Shown one piece after another: positions 44,301-55,505 of a DNA stretch of 64,000 nucleotides. Position 1 is the first letter of the stretch, and the number at the start of each line of letters is the position of its first letter. This DNA comes from Paludibacter sp. (GTDB lineage: Bacteria > Bacteroidota > Bacteroidia > Bacteroidales > Paludibacteraceae), in NCBI GenBank assembly GCA_028692715.1, contig JAQUWU010000009.1, forward strand, positions 1-64,000. The letters run 5' to 3'. A model generated the notes under the pieces. It was not told the DNA's origin, did not search any database, and saw only the letters and a program-made list of their open reading frames with translations. Position numbers and translations under genes: made by a program.

Positions 44301-47300
44301 AATACCTGCTGCCATTGATTCTGTTTATACACCGCCTGTATTTACCCAACCTGGAGATTATTATTATTTTGCAGAACTAACTATGACAGGTGATGGCTGT
44401 GGAACTGTTCAAACCGATTTAGCAAATGTGCATGTCGTTTCGGATCCGTTAATTAACAAACAACCGATTGATTCACAGATTATTTGTCAGGGAACTGCTG
44501 CCAAAGCATTAACCCTCAATGTTTCGGGTGGTTTAGGTACATATAAATATCAGTGGTATGTAAATTCGGTCGATGATAATACATCCGGATCTGTTATTGT
44601 TGGAGCAAATAGTGTCTCCTATTTGCCTTCATCCGAATTAACCGGAACCGCATTTTATTATTGCGAAGTAACCCAACCTAATGGTTTGAATTGTGCTGTA
44701 ACTAGTGAAACTTCAATAGTAACAGTAAATCCGATTCCGGTTTTTACACAACAACCGGTTTCAGCTACCATTTGTTTTGGAAATGTTCCAAATCTTTTGT
44801 CTGTTGGCTACCAATATGGTGTTGGGAATCCACAGTATCAATGGTATATCAATGCTGTTAATTCAAATACAAAAGGTTCTACAATTCAGGGGGCGACGCA
44901 AAATACATATTTACCCGTTAGCTCTACTGTTGGAACAAGTTATTATTACTGTGTGATTTCATTCTCAACTGGTGGTTTTTCAAAAATTATTTCTAATGTT
45001 GCTGCATTGACTATTTTACCTGTACCGGCTATTAGTTCTAAGCAAATTATCATTTGCAATGATGAAATATTTTCTGTAATTCCTGATAATTCTAAAGGTG
45101 ATGTTGTTCCTGAAGGTGTTGTTTATAAGTGGTCGGAACCCGTTATTACTCCTGCAGGATCAATAAATGGAACAACCGCTCAGACAACTCCGGTATCTGA
45201 AATAACTCAACGGTTATTTAATAAAACTAATTCTCCGGCTACAGCTGTTTACACTATTTCAGCTATCTCCGGGTCGTGTATTGGTGAAAGTTTTGAAGTA
45301 TCTGTTTTGGTTGTTCCTACAATTAAAGTAAACGAAAAAATTATAAATGTAAGTTGTTTTGGTGTGGGTAATGGCTCAATTCATCTCAGTATAACAGGTG
45401 GTTTACCTTTTGAATCGTTGAATTCTTATACTATTTCATGGACAGGACCTAATGGTTTTAAATCGAACTCTAAAGATATTGAAAATCTTATTGCAGGTGA
45501 ATATATCGTAGCTATTTCGGATAGTAGCGACTGCTCTTCAGTATTTACCTATAATATTTCTGAACCAACGGCAATTGAAATTATAGCTGATGAAGTTCAA
45601 CAGTTAAGTTGCTTCGATAGTAGTAATGGCCATATATTTGTTTCTGTAAAAGGCGGAATTCCTCCATATAGTTATAACTGGACAAAAGATGGAGACTCAT
45701 TTGCAAGCACTGAAGATATTGATAATTTATCCTCAGGAAATTATATATTGACTGTTTCAGATTCGAAGAGTTGTAATGTGAAATCTTTAAATTTCAATAT
45801 TCCAAAACCTGAAAAGCTAACGATTGATTTGGGGAAACAAGAAAATATTAAATGTAATGGCGATAATTCTGGTGCTATTTCGGTAACTATTTCAGGTGGA
45901 ACACCATTTAAAAATTATGATGAATCGACCTATTATATTTATTCATGGCAAGGACCCAATGGTTTTACAAGTGTAAGTAAAGATTTGCTTAATCTTAATG
46001 CAGGTATTTATCAACTTACCGTTACGGACAAAAATTCTTGTACTGCATTTAAACAGATTGAACTGACGGAATCACCCGAACTAATTGTAGATGTTGAAAT
46101 CTCTCCTGTTACCTGCTTCAAAGCAAACGATGCGTCCATTAAATTAAATATATCCGGAGGTACTGCACCTTATTCTATCCAATGGAATAACTTTGGAAAA
46201 AGTGAAATTCAGAAAAATTTAGCACCCGGAGAATATATTGCAATAGTGACAGATGCTAATAATTGTCAGAAAACGGTAGTTGCAGTTATTCCCGATACTG
46301 ATTTTTCTATTGATCCTATTGTGAAAAATGTAAGTTCTTATGGAGCACACGACGGAAGTATCACCTTGAATGTGAATGGTGGGATTAATCCAATTAATTT
46401 GACATGGGATGATGATCCAAATGCTGGTAGCCAGAGAAATAACCTCGGTCCGGGCACATATACTTTGATGTTAATGGATGGCGCACCTTGCCATATTACC
46501 GAAACTTTTGTTATCACTGAACCTCAGCAAATGCAGATAACTTCAAAAATAAAAAATGCATTAGCATGTGATAATTTGAATAGTGGTGCAATTGATTTGT
46601 TTGTTATTGGTGGACTTGCTCCTTATAGTTACAAATGGTCAACCGGTTGTGAAACAGAAGATTTGTCGGATGTCCCTGCAGGAATTTATCTTGTTACGGT
46701 AACTGATGCTATAGGTAGTTCAAAAAAGTATAAGTTTGAGATTATCAGACAAATGCCTTTGGAATTAAGTGTTGAATCCAAGATAGTCATTGACTTTGAT
46801 ACGAAAAATTATAAATTGATGAATACTGCACATGTATCAGGAGGGTTTGCTCCTTATCAAATACAATGGGACAATGGAAAACCCTTTGGCCAGAGAAACG
46901 AATCAATGGAAATAAATAAAAATACGGTTGTTTCTTTAACAGTGACTGACAGTGTTGGTTGTGCAGCAACTTTAAGTTTTAATGCTATTGTTCCAAGTCT
47001 TGGAATCGTATATAGCTTAGTTGAATGTAATAAGTTCTTGTATCAATTCTCCGCATTTGAAACCAACGATCAGATTTTTAATTATACTTATTTATGGGAT
47101 TTTGGAGATGGTGAAACGTCAACGACAATTAACCCTCAGCATAATTATAAAACGTCCGGTATTTTTAAGGTAACATTAACGGTGAAAGGTGAGGCGGGAG
47201 AATGTGTGATTGAAAAAACACTGGATGTTAATATTCTTACAAAACTGACACTTGATCGTGAACCAAAATATTGTCAGGGAGATTCTACAATCGTTTATGT

Positions 47301-47928
47301 GAATGGTGCACATACCTACAAATGGAATACAGGAGCAACAGGTGACAGTATTATCCTTTCAAAACCAGAAAATTATAGTGTTATTGGAACAACTCTCGAA
47401 GGATGTAAAGACACAATGTATTTTAGTGCTTCTAGTTACGATGTTTTAGGATTTTCAATTTACACCGAAAACGATGAAATTATTCTTGATGGTACAGAAA
47501 CTCATATTTGGAGTGATAATATCCCTTATACACAGTATTTCTGGGATTTAGGTGATGGCTCTGTTGCCGAAGGAAATAATATATATCATGTTTATAATAT
47601 TAATAAAGAGGGCTATTTCGATGTCAAACTGATGGTTATAAATCCTAATGGATGTACAGAAAAGGCAACAAAACGTATGTGGATTTCAATCCCTGAGTTG
47701 CCAAATACCTTTAGTCCAAACGGTGATGGAATTAATGATTATTTCCTTCAAAACTGGGACGTTAAAGTGTATAACCGAAATGGAGCCGTACTGTATGAAG
47801 GGAAAGATGGTTGGGATGGAAACCACAATGGAAAGCAGGTAACAAATGACATTTATTTTTATGTTGTGTATTATCAAACTCCTTCCGGAACAAAGACAAA
47901 ACCCGGATATGTAAGAATTATAAGATAA
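41314..47928 (+). CDS. Giant SprB-like surface adhesin with type B T9SS sorting domain
   Basis: A 2204-residue secreted protein. Order: signal peptide (1-24); PKD-like domains (about 88-165, 385-480, 480-570); three homologous modules with WxNDNPxIGL and GEGDIE (about 568-847); four Ig-like modules with YQWYxxx and YYYCxIS (about 848-1230); a PKD-like linker; about seven SprB-type repeats (about 1337-1892; pattern CFGxGNGSIxLxxxGG...YxxxVTDxxxC); two further PKD domains (YLWDFGDGE near 1928, YFWDLGDGS near 2072); and a type B gliding-motility-associated C-terminal domain (about 2123-2204, with NTFSPNGDGINDYF and VYNRNGAVLYEG). Such proteins are carried along the cell surface or act as adhesins. 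The SprF-like gene starts 5 bp later. Ligand unknown. Confidence 0.93.
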   Translation: MKTAIINISFLILMVGIIQNVNGADIFVFSTQDLMRVNFSDTTSDSSIENSVYTTFSKIAKIDSLPDLTMNSSAVLSVVDGVTFYKVCSNTLAELTFTNTSSTIANNVSYTIDWGDGSSIFTANAWSSLNHLYSIGLWKLTYTIVSKFGFTNSKTINIYVGSNPAVSLGSPGNTDNCSNTPLTFPITGTENNPPGTTYTVSFNDGTASQVFNHPPPASITHEFASTSCGVTSYNGTSPYPNSFSASIVASNMCGVSAVNVVPIYVSTAPVVDFDLPSKPIAINNSICFTNSTTGYVNEGANCLVVPKMVWSISPSTGFSLISGVLGSDFNQDNSNLWVRGTDVICPVFTVPGVYTISLRVDTKRCGNDQIVKTICVEAPIIPEFYLDNKIGCSPLEVSATDKTDLTNTCNSAYSWTVAYVAGYGGKLPAQWSFNTGTTKTSKNPSFKFVTPGTYKLRLSVTNSAGTKYTEQTIVVTQPPIVSIDSIPDFCGTASIHPVAAVNTCTPLTEHISYSWSFPGGSPESSTSLNPGIITYNAVGKYEVTLTVSNECGATLSTSNIFSVNQIPYVNIIEDKLINNGQVLDKIVFEGLDNSTYLWVNDNPSIGLADSGEGDIELFTAINNTNTVQIATISIRPIAALTGCEGVSMSFKISVNPSGDLNQPENIIVSNNETTTEIVFTTDKIGGETDYSWKNNNSSIGLGLSGEGSIKPFKAINNTNEPIIDTVSVTPYFKNGGKISDGVTKSFSITVLPTAQVNPIENIEVCNGIHLSEINFSTNRTTGTTSYKWTNDNPAIGIGFEGEGDIENLIVKNTNSVSIMATISVIPTYEFEGVKNVGEPIQFTIKVNPGPVIISQPVSSYVCPGGKIEPLKIEYEAGAGTPVYQWYWTKIKLNSGGIIIPNATSDTYNPPTNAPGTIYYYCTISLPSGICSSVTSEVATVSINDGAIIQNQPTKLQNICLGGTINKPLNFSFTGGSGIATYQWFYSENNSIQAAKLIPAAIDSVYTPPVFTQPGDYYYFAELTMTGDGCGTVQTDLANVHVVSDPLINKQPIDSQIICQGTAAKALTLNVSGGLGTYKYQWYVNSVDDNTSGSVIVGANSVSYLPSSELTGTAFYYCEVTQPNGLNCAVTSETSIVTVNPIPVFTQQPVSATICFGNVPNLLSVGYQYGVGNPQYQWYINAVNSNTKGSTIQGATQNTYLPVSSTVGTSYYYCVISFSTGGFSKIISNVAALTILPVPAISSKQIIICNDEIFSVIPDNSKGDVVPEGVVYKWSEPVITPAGSINGTTAQTTPVSEITQRLFNKTNSPATAVYTISAISGSCIGESFEVSVLVVPTIKVNEKIINVSCFGVGNGSIHLSITGGLPFESLNSYTISWTGPNGFKSNSKDIENLIAGEYIVAISDSSDCSSVFTYNISEPTAIEIIADEVQQLSCFDSSNGHIFVSVKGGIPPYSYNWTKDGDSFASTEDIDNLSSGNYILTVSDSKSCNVKSLNFNIPKPEKLTIDLGKQENIKCNGDNSGAISVTISGGTPFKNYDESTYYIYSWQGPNGFTSVSKDLLNLNAGIYQLTVTDKNSCTAFKQIELTESPELIVDVEISPVTCFKANDASIKLNISGGTAPYSIQWNNFGKSEIQKNLAPGEYIAIVTDANNCQKTVVAVIPDTDFSIDPIVKNVSSYGAHDGSITLNVNGGINPINLTWDDDPNAGSQRNNLGPGTYTLMLMDGAPCHITETFVITEPQQMQITSKIKNALACDNLNSGAIDLFVIGGLAPYSYKWSTGCETEDLSDVPAGIYLVTVTDAIGSSKKYKFEIIRQMPLELSVESKIVIDFDTKNYKLMNTAHVSGGFAPYQIQWDNGKPFGQRNESMEINKNTVVSLTVTDSVGCAATLSFNAIVPSLGIVYSLVECNKFLYQFSAFETNDQIFNYTYLWDFGDGETSTTINPQHNYKTSGIFKVTLTVKGEAGECVIEKTLDVNILTKLTLDREPKYCQGDSTIVYVNGAHTYKWNTGATGDSIILSKPENYSVIGTTLEGCKDTMYFSASSYDVLGFSIYTENDEIILDGTETHIWSDNIPYTQYFWDLGDGSVAEGNNIYHVYNINKEGYFDVKLMVINPNGCTEKATKRMWISIPELPNTFSPNGDGINDYFLQNWDVKVYNRNGAVLYEGKDGWDGNHNGKQVTNDIYFYVVYYQTPSGTKTKPGYVRIIR

Positions 47929-47933
47929 AAAGA

Positions 47934-48857
47934 ATGAAGTATATTGCTGCCATATTATTTGCCCTTTTTACTATCACTCCGACTTTTTCTCAATCGAATA
48001 TTCGATTGAATAATTTTCGGGATAATACTTATTATATCAATCCCGGAAGTATAAATGACGAATATGATGCGGTTTTTAGTTTGGCAGCCCGTAAGCAATG
48101 GCTTGGTTTCCCTGGATCACCAAACACATTGTTTGCTGCAGGAACACTTTATTCCGATAAAATTCAGACGCAATTTGGATTAAAAGTTTTTGCCGATAAA
48201 CTGGGATATAATACCATTACTAATCTTTCATTGTCCTATTCTTATGGAGTAATATTAAATAGAGAATGGCAGCTAAATATGGGGGTTGCAGCCAGTTTTC
48301 AATGTTTATCATACGATAGATCTGAGGTAAATGTTATGACACCCGATGATCCGGCTTTGTATGATAATTTATTGCAACAAAATGATTTTAATGCAGATGC
48401 AGGTGCTGAATTAATAGGAAATTCATGGAAGTTCGGTTTGTCAAGTATGAACTTGCTGACTTTATTTTACAATGATGATACGCAACAGGTAAATTCCAGT
48501 TATGCCTATGCTATGTATAGAAAAAAAACACTACACCCCATTGACTTACAATATGGAGCTTGTGTTATTCGCTACAATGATTTATATCAAATGGAGCTAA
48601 ATATTACAACTTTTTTTAAATTTAGTCAAGAATCAGACATGTTTCACGCAGGATTGTTTACCCGAAATAACATCGATAAAAACAATTTGTGGAACGAAAT
48701 GGGAGTATTGTTGGGTTGCAGTTTGAGTGAATCTATTCAGTTAAGTTATAGTTATGATTTTAATGTTAGTGGAATTAGTCGCAGTTCAGTTGGCACACAT
48801 GAATTAATGTTGACTTATAAACTAAACAAAATAGCGTTTAAAAAATATCGGTATTAG
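47934..48857 (+). CDS. PorP/SprF-family partner of the giant adhesin
   Basis: A 307-residue outer-membrane protein with a signal peptide (1-20, ending TFSQS). Family features: IRLNNFRDNTYYINPGSIND in place of the usual FNPA motif, AARKQWLGFPGSPNT and repeated barrel strands (LSLSYSYGVIL, WQLNMGVAAS, IQLSYSYDFNVSG). SprF-type proteins are required for secretion and surface attachment of SprB-type cargo with a type B sorting domain. The 5-bp gap to the adhesin gene supports a dedicated pair. It is distinct from the porP copy at 32558 and about the same length. Confidence 0.93.
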   Translation: MKYIAAILFALFTITPTFSQSNIRLNNFRDNTYYINPGSINDEYDAVFSLAARKQWLGFPGSPNTLFAAGTLYSDKIQTQFGLKVFADKLGYNTITNLSLSYSYGVILNREWQLNMGVAASFQCLSYDRSEVNVMTPDDPALYDNLLQQNDFNADAGAELIGNSWKFGLSSMNLLTLFYNDDTQQVNSSYAYAMYRKKTLHPIDLQYGACVIRYNDLYQMELNITTFFKFSQESDMFHAGLFTRNNIDKNNLWNEMGVLLGCSLSESIQLSYSYDFNVSGISRSSVGTHELMLTYKLNKIAFKKYRY

Positions 48858-48920
48858 TCACAGAAAACAAACTCGTTTTCTCAAGCATAATGAAATTTAT
48901 GTCTTGTAAGTAATTTTAAT

Positions 48921-48960
48921 TCCCCACTCGCCCTCTCCAAAAGGAGAGGGAAGGGGTGAG
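48921..48960. repeat. REP-like GC-rich hairpin
   Basis: CCCTCTCC-AAAA-GGAGAGGG (48931-48950), bordered by TCCCCACTCG and AAGGGGTGAG. It lies between convergent genes and may also end transcription. The same motif class is common in Bacteroidota genomes (impression, not searched). Confidence 0.65.
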
Positions 48961-48965
48961 GTCTT

Positions 48966-50273
<1,308 letters not shown>

Positions 50274-50356
50274 TTATAATTTTATACTAGCCAATACCTA
50301 AGTTACTGGCAAAGTTGGTGTTTTCAATTGTAAATTGTAAATGAATTAATCGTAAA

Positions 50357-51304
50357 TTACAGAGGATATTCTTCAAAAGCATAAAGTAATGTTGAGAGAT
50401 ATCGTTCACCAGTGTCGGGCAATAATGCAACAATCACTTTTCCTTTATTCTCAGGACGTTGAGCCAATACTGAAGCTGCGTAGGCTGCTGCTCCAGATGA
50501 GATTCCAACCAATAAACCTTCTTCTTGTGCCAATTGTCGTGAAGTTAAAATTGCATTATCGTTACTAACCTGAAGTACTTCATCAACTACATTAGCATTG
50601 TAATTTTTTGGAATAAATCCGGCTCCAATACCTTGTATTTTATGCGGACCGGGGTTTCCTCCAGAAATAACGGGTGAATCAGCAGGTTCTACAGCAACTA
50701 TTTTAATGGATGGATTGTGTTTTTTTAATGCTTCACCCACACCACTTACTGTTCCACCGGTTCCTACTCCCGCAACGAAAATATCAACTTTTCCATCAGT
50801 ATCTCGCCAAATTTCTTCGCCTGTAGTCAATCTGTGCACGTTTGGATTCGATGGATTTTCGAATTGCTGTGGAATAAATGAATGCGGATTTTCTTCGTGT
50901 AATTCTATTGCACGTGCTATTGCCCCTTTCATTCCTGTTGCTCCGGGGGTTAAAACCAGATTTGCGCCGAATGCTTTTAATAAATTTCGGCGTTCCATAC
51001 TCATCGTTTCGGGCATGGTAAGGGTGAGTTTATAACCCTTTATGGCTGAAACCATGGCAAGACCAATTCCTGTGTTTCCGCTTGTAGGTTCTATGATTTC
51101 AACTCCGGGTTTCAATATCCCCGCTTTCTCAGCATCTTCAATCATTGATAAGGCAATTCGTTCTTTCACACAACCTGCAGGATTGAACGATTCGAGTTTT
51201 GCGATAACTGTGGTTCCAAGTCTTTTTTTTGAACTGTAATTCGATAAATACACAAGGGGTGTATTTCCTATTAATTCCGTAAGATTTTTTGCAATTTTTG
51301 CCAT
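50357..51304 (-). CDS. cysK: Cysteine synthase A
   Basis: A 315-residue O-acetylserine sulfhydrylase (PLP fold type II), which makes cysteine from O-acetylserine and sulfide. It starts [13 protein letters not shown]-like ([14 protein letters not shown]), with the PLP lysine Lys47 in [11 protein letters not shown], the substrate-binding loop PTSGNTG (73-79), the phosphate-binding [11 protein letters not shown], and the late VGISSGAA. The segment around Lys47 reads AGCVKER where most family members have GGSVKDR. It is divergent from uvrA; a promoter and palindromic candidate operator lie upstream. metY follows. Confidence 0.95.
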   Translation of the reverse strand: MAKIAKNLTELIGNTPLVYLSNYSSKKRLGTTVIAKLESFNPAGCVKERIALSMIEDAEKAGILKPGVEIIEPTSGNTGIGLAMVSAIKGYKLTLTMPETMSMERRNLLKAFGANLVLTPGATGMKGAIARAIELHEENPHSFIPQQFENPSNPNVHRLTTGEEIWRDTDGKVDIFVAGVGTGGTVSGVGEALKKHNPSIKIVAVEPADSPVISGGNPGPHKIQGIGAGFIPKNYNANVVDEVLQVSNDNAILTSRQLAQEEGLLVGISSGAAAYAASVLAQRPENKGKVIVALLPDTGERYLSTLLYAFEEYPL

Positions 51305-51342
51305 AATGATAAATTATTTATGTGTTTGCTTTTTTTATAATG

Positions 51343-51373
51343 CAAATATACAGCAGTTTTTACATCTTCACAA
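51343..51373 (-). promoter_or_regulatory. Promoter of the cysK-metY operon
   Basis: On the minus strand TTG (51373-51371), a 20-bp spacer and TATATTTG (51350-51343). The start site near 51337 leaves a leader of about 33 nt. Confidence 0.7.
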
Positions 51374-51380
51374 TCGCAAT

Positions 51381-51418
51381 GATAGGGTATTTTCCATACC
51401 CTGTTTATGGTATGGAAC
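51381..51418. promoter_or_regulatory. Palindromic candidate operator between cysK and uvrA
   Basis: GGGTAT-TTTCC-ATACCC overlaps CCATACC-CTGTTTA-TGGTATGG, so three alternating copies of a GGTAT/ATACC half-site lie just upstream of the -33 element of cysK. This is the layout of a dimer-binding regulator site, plausibly for sulfur or cysteine control. The regulator is unknown. Confidence 0.5.
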
Positions 51419-51482
51419 TTTTATAATAAAATCATTTTACTGTAATTTATGTTTATAAACCGTATTAAGCTTATCGGCTTAC

Positions 51483-51513
51483 TTGCCTGTGAGTTTTCAT
51501 TTTCGTATCTTTG
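51483..51513 (+). promoter_or_regulatory. Promoter of uvrA
   Basis: TTG (51483-51485), a 20-bp spacer and TATCTTTG (51506-51513). The box overlaps an in-frame TTG at 51511, which therefore cannot be the true start codon. Confidence 0.65.
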
Positions 51514-51534
51514 CGAGTTCTAAAAAAGACAGTT

Positions 51535-54384
51535 TTGACAATAAATTCCGACATACAACCCATTGAAGCTTCAGAGCAGGTAGAAGTGATAGGAGCAAGG
51601 GTTCACAATCTCAAAAATATCGATGTTTCTATTCCCCGCAATGCTTTGACCGTGATTACCGGATTGAGTGGAAGTGGAAAATCATCCTTGGCTTTCGACA
51701 CTATTTTTGCCGAAGGTCAACGCCGTTATATTGAAACATTTTCTGCTTACGCTCGTAGTTTCCTCGGAAATATGGAGCGTCCGGATGTTGATAAAATTAC
51801 GGGTTTGAGTCCTGTTATTTCTATCGAACAAAAAACAACCAACAAAAATCCACGTTCAACGGTAGGTACAACTACTGAAATTTACGACTTCCTTCGTCTT
51901 CTTTTTGCTAGGGCAGGAGAGGCGTTCTCGTATGTAACTGGAGAGAAAATGGTGAAATATTCCGAAGATCAAATAGTTGACCTTATTTTGAAGGATTATG
52001 AAGGAAAGAAAACTTATCTTCTTGCTCCATTAGTGCGAGGTCGTAAAGGACATTATAAAGAACTATTTGAACAAATTCGTAAAAAAGGTTATCTTCATGT
52101 TCGTATTGATGGTGAAATACGGGAAGCAACTTATGGCCTGAAATTAGATCGTTACAAAAATCATGATATCGAAGTAGTGATTGATAAGTTAATGGTGGCT
52201 GAGAAAGATCGTCAGCGTCTGAAACAATCCATGCAGAAAGCGATGCAACAAGGTAGTGGAATTGTTATGTTGCTCGAAAAGGATAATGATGAGGCACGTT
52301 ATTTCAGTAAAATGCTTATGTGTCCTACCAGTGGAATCTCGTATGATGAACCTGCCCCGCATAATTTCTCGTTCAATTCTCCTCACGGAGCCTGTCATAA
52401 ATGCAAAGGGCTTGGTTATGTGAATCAGATTGATATGTCTAAAATTATTCCTGATAAAAAACTAACCATCTATAATGGCGGAATAGCACCACTGGGAAAG
52501 CATAAAAACACTACCATTTTCTGGCAAATTGAGGCAATACTTGAAAAATTCGGTTACACCTTGAAAACTCCGCTGGAAGAAATTTCGGAAGAAGCCATTG
52601 ATGAAATAATGAACGGAACCGAAGAACGATTACAAATTAAAAATCAGGCTATTGGCACGAATTATTTTCTGAGTTACGATGGAATTTTGAAGTATATTGA
52701 AATGCAATCGGAAAACTCAGCCTCGGCAACTGAGCAAAAATGGGCAAATCAATATTCTAAAACCGTAGATTGTCCCGAGTGTGGAGGAGCTAAACTCCGA
52801 AAAGAATCATTGCATTTTCGTATACACGATAAGAATATTGCTCAACTTTCGGCAATGGATATTTCCGAACTGTCCAAGTGGCTTGAAACTGTAGAACAAT
52901 ATCTCTCGGAAAAACAGAAAGCGATTGCTGTTGAGATTCTCAAAGAAATCAGGACTCGCTTACAGTTTTTATTAGATGTAGGATTGAATTATCTGTCGTT
53001 GAGTCGCAGTTCACAATCACTTTCAGGAGGTGAAAGTCAGCGAATTCGTTTGGCCACACAAATCGGTTCGCAATTAGTAAATGTATTGTATATTCTCGAT
53101 GAGCCAAGTATTGGATTACACCAACGCGACAATCAACGATTGATTCGTTCGCTAAAACAATTGCGTGATTCTGGAAATTCAGTTATTGTAGTGGAACACG
53201 ATAAGGATATGATGATGGCCGCCGATTATGTGGTTGATTTAGGTCCACATGCCGGGCGGTATGGAGGCGAGGTCGTTTTTTCCGGAACTCCGGAAGAAAT
53301 GTTGCTTGCCAATACTTTGACATCTGAGTATTTAAATGGGCAAAAGCGTATTGAAATTCCTTCCGAAATTCGTCCGGGAAATGGAAATTCTATAACTATT
53401 CGTGGAGCAAAAGGAAATAACCTAAAAAACATTGATGTCACTTTTCCTTTAGGAAAAATGATTTGTGTTACCGGGGTTTCGGGAAGTGGTAAATCTACTT
53501 TGATAAACGAAACTTTACAACCAATACTCAGTCAATATTTTTACCGTTCACTGCAAGATCCATTAGAATATAAAAGTATTGATGGACTGGATTATATTGA
53601 TAAAATTGTAGAAGTGGATCAATCACCAATTGGTAGAACTCCACGCTCAAACCCTGCTACCTATACTGGTGTATTTTCAGATATTCGTAATGTTTTTGCT
53701 ACTTTACCCGAGGCTAAAATTCGAGGTTATAAAGCGGGACGTTTTTCGTTTAATACAGCCGGTGGACGTTGCGATGTATGTGGCGGAAATGGTTATAAAA
53801 CCATTGAAATGAATTTCCTACCCGATGTGCATGTCCCTTGCGAAAGTTGCGACGGCAAACGTTACAATAAAGAAACGCTGGAAGTTAGGTTTAAAGGGAA
53901 GTCGATTGCCGATGTATTAGGTATGACAATTGATCAGGCGGTAGAATTCTTTGAAAATCAGCCTTCTATTTTAAACAAAATTAAAACGCTGCAAGATGTT
54001 GGATTGGGCTATATTAAGCTCGGACAATCGAGCACTACATTATCAGGTGGTGAAAGTCAGCGGGTAAAACTTGCTACCGAACTCTCGAAACGTGATACCG
54101 GAAAAACGCTTTATGTATTGGATGAACCAACTACCGGATTACATTTCGAAGATATTCGTGTGTTATTGGGTGTTTTAAATCGATTGGTGAATAAGGGAAA
54201 TACCGTAATTATTATCGAACATAATATGGACGTAATTAAAGTGGCTGATTATATTATCGATATTGGACCTGAAGGTGGAGCCGCAGGTGGAAAAGTGATT
54301 TGTACCGGAACACCTCAGGAAGTTGCCAGCCATCCTGAAAGCGAAACAGGTAAGTTTTTGAAACTGGAACTTGAATTAAAATAA
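51535..54384 (+). CDS. uvrA: Excinuclease ABC subunit A
   Basis: About 949 residues; the damage-recognition ATPase of nucleotide excision repair. Two ABC modules are visible: Walker [10 protein letters not shown] and GVSGSGKST, signatures [11 protein letters not shown] and [11 protein letters not shown], and Walker [10 protein letters not shown] and LDEPTTGLH. The zinc-binding Cys pairs include CHKC, CPEC and the [15 protein letters not shown] module. The frame is open from a TTG at 51511, but that codon lies in the -7 box; I take the next in-frame TTG (51535, reading [15 protein letters not shown]), since no ATG precedes the conserved [14 protein letters not shown]-like segment. A terminator follows. 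Confidence 0.95.
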   Translation: MTINSDIQPIEASEQVEVIGARVHNLKNIDVSIPRNALTVITGLSGSGKSSLAFDTIFAEGQRRYIETFSAYARSFLGNMERPDVDKITGLSPVISIEQKTTNKNPRSTVGTTTEIYDFLRLLFARAGEAFSYVTGEKMVKYSEDQIVDLILKDYEGKKTYLLAPLVRGRKGHYKELFEQIRKKGYLHVRIDGEIREATYGLKLDRYKNHDIEVVIDKLMVAEKDRQRLKQSMQKAMQQGSGIVMLLEKDNDEARYFSKMLMCPTSGISYDEPAPHNFSFNSPHGACHKCKGLGYVNQIDMSKIIPDKKLTIYNGGIAPLGKHKNTTIFWQIEAILEKFGYTLKTPLEEISEEAIDEIMNGTEERLQIKNQAIGTNYFLSYDGILKYIEMQSENSASATEQKWANQYSKTVDCPECGGAKLRKESLHFRIHDKNIAQLSAMDISELSKWLETVEQYLSEKQKAIAVEILKEIRTRLQFLLDVGLNYLSLSRSSQSLSGGESQRIRLATQIGSQLVNVLYILDEPSIGLHQRDNQRLIRSLKQLRDSGNSVIVVEHDKDMMMAADYVVDLGPHAGRYGGEVVFSGTPEEMLLANTLTSEYLNGQKRIEIPSEIRPGNGNSITIRGAKGNNLKNIDVTFPLGKMICVTGVSGSGKSTLINETLQPILSQYFYRSLQDPLEYKSIDGLDYIDKIVEVDQSPIGRTPRSNPATYTGVFSDIRNVFATLPEAKIRGYKAGRFSFNTAGGRCDVCGGNGYKTIEMNFLPDVHVPCESCDGKRYNKETLEVRFKGKSIADVLGMTIDQAVEFFENQPSILNKIKTLQDVGLGYIKLGQSSTTLSGGESQRVKLATELSKRDTGKTLYVLDEPTTGLHFEDIRVLLGVLNRLVNKGNTVIIIEHNMDVIKVADYIIDIGPEGGAAGGKVICTGTPQEVASHPESETGKFLKLELELK

Positions 54385-54398
54385 AAGGAATATAAACG

Positions 54399-54434
54399 AA
54401 AGAGCCGACATATTTAACTATATGTAGGCTCTTT
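54399..54434 (+). terminator. uvrA terminator
   Basis: AAAGAGCCGACATA (54399-54412) pairs with TATGTAGGCTCTTT (54421-54434), one mismatch, loop TTTAACTA. Confidence 0.8.
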
Positions 54435-54560
54435 TGCTTCTTATGAAATTTCGGAATTTCGAAATGTACTTATGCACTATATTGTTCAATATTTGATCTG
54501 TGTTAAATTGATGTACGTTGATTTTGATTTAAAAAAGGTACAAGTTGTTGAAACTTTATA

Positions 54561-55499
54561 TCATTGTTCGGTTTGATTGTCTATAATTCCTTCGTTTGTA
54601 TATTTTAGTACTAAATTTTTTGAAATATCAGTCTGATTTTTCTCAAGCGCATCATAATAGGGTTTTAGCAATGCAGTAATTCTTGCTCCGGGGTATTTAC
54701 TAATTAAATACTGATATGCTTTTTCGAAATAGTCAGATACTTTTGTTGGATTGTCGGAACTGTTAAGTGGGGTGTTGTCAACACCATAAAACAGTATAGA
54801 TAAATATTTTTTTTTGCTTTGGTTGCATTCGTTTCTATATTGAAATTCAGGATTTTCGTATATAAACTTATCATACCATATAAGTCTGTCAATCAGTTTT
54901 GCCGGTGAGATTACAATTGAAGCATCCCGAACAAATCCTTCCGCATTTTCGATGTTTAATTGTATTTGATATGCTTTCATTGTAGGGGAAATGATATTGT
55001 AAAAATATTTTGCAATAAAATTTCGGTCTTGTTTTATATAGGTTATTCCTTCTTCAGTATCAATATCAAAGCCATTATTTAGAAGAATTTTACGATAATT
55101 TTTGAGTGTTTGAGGGAGTGGATTCGCTTGTTCAATTGCAAAAGCATCAAAATTGGTCGAATCGTCAGCATATGCCTGATTTAATAAATCTTCCATTCGT
55201 TCATAATATTTGTTGAAAATGTCAAAGGCTGAATCACAGGTAGAATAAGACTGTCGTATAAATATCTCTTTATACCTTTTTGCCCCAATAGTTACTGTCT
55301 TGATGTTAGTACTGTCAAGCTGAGAAATATATAATTTGTAATCCGTTAAAATTGGATTTTCAAGGATTTTAGCATTTATTGTTTCCGAAACTGATTCGTC
55401 GTTTTTTATATTATTTGCGTTGTCATTTTCACTTTTTACTTTGCAGCTACACATTACTATTGCAGAGAAAATTAACAGAAAGGGGAGTGCTATCTTCAT
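54561..55499 (-). CDS. Lipoprotein of unknown function
   Basis: A 312-residue lipoprotein (lipobox in IVMCSCK, Cys19 or Cys17). The mature protein is largely helical and charged: FIRQSYSTCDSAFDIFNKYY, QTLKNYRKILLNNGFDIDTE, KAYQIQLNIENAEGFVRDAS and the late DYFEKAYQYLISKYPGARIT. There are no membrane segments beyond the signal. No family was recognised. It starts 6 bp after the stop of another unknown lipoprotein on the same strand, so the pair is an operon and the products probably work together in the periplasm or at the outer membrane. Confidence 0.75.
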   Translation of the reverse strand: MKIALPFLLIFSAIVMCSCKVKSENDNANNIKNDESVSETINAKILENPILTDYKLYISQLDSTNIKTVTIGAKRYKEIFIRQSYSTCDSAFDIFNKYYERMEDLLNQAYADDSTNFDAFAIEQANPLPQTLKNYRKILLNNGFDIDTEEGITYIKQDRNFIAKYFYNIISPTMKAYQIQLNIENAEGFVRDASIVISPAKLIDRLIWYDKFIYENPEFQYRNECNQSKKKYLSILFYGVDNTPLNSSDNPTKVSDYFEKAYQYLISKYPGARITALLKPYYDALEKNQTDISKNLVLKYTNEGIIDNQTEQ

Positions 55500-55505
55500 T
55501 TTTTT

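Noticed and set aside
47686-47877. Minus-strand ORF over the adhesin C-terminus
   Set aside because: Shadow frame of a well-supported sorting domain.
48921-48960. tRNA-like or attachment site
   Set aside because: Only a simple GC-rich hairpin of REP type; no tRNA arms or integrase gene.
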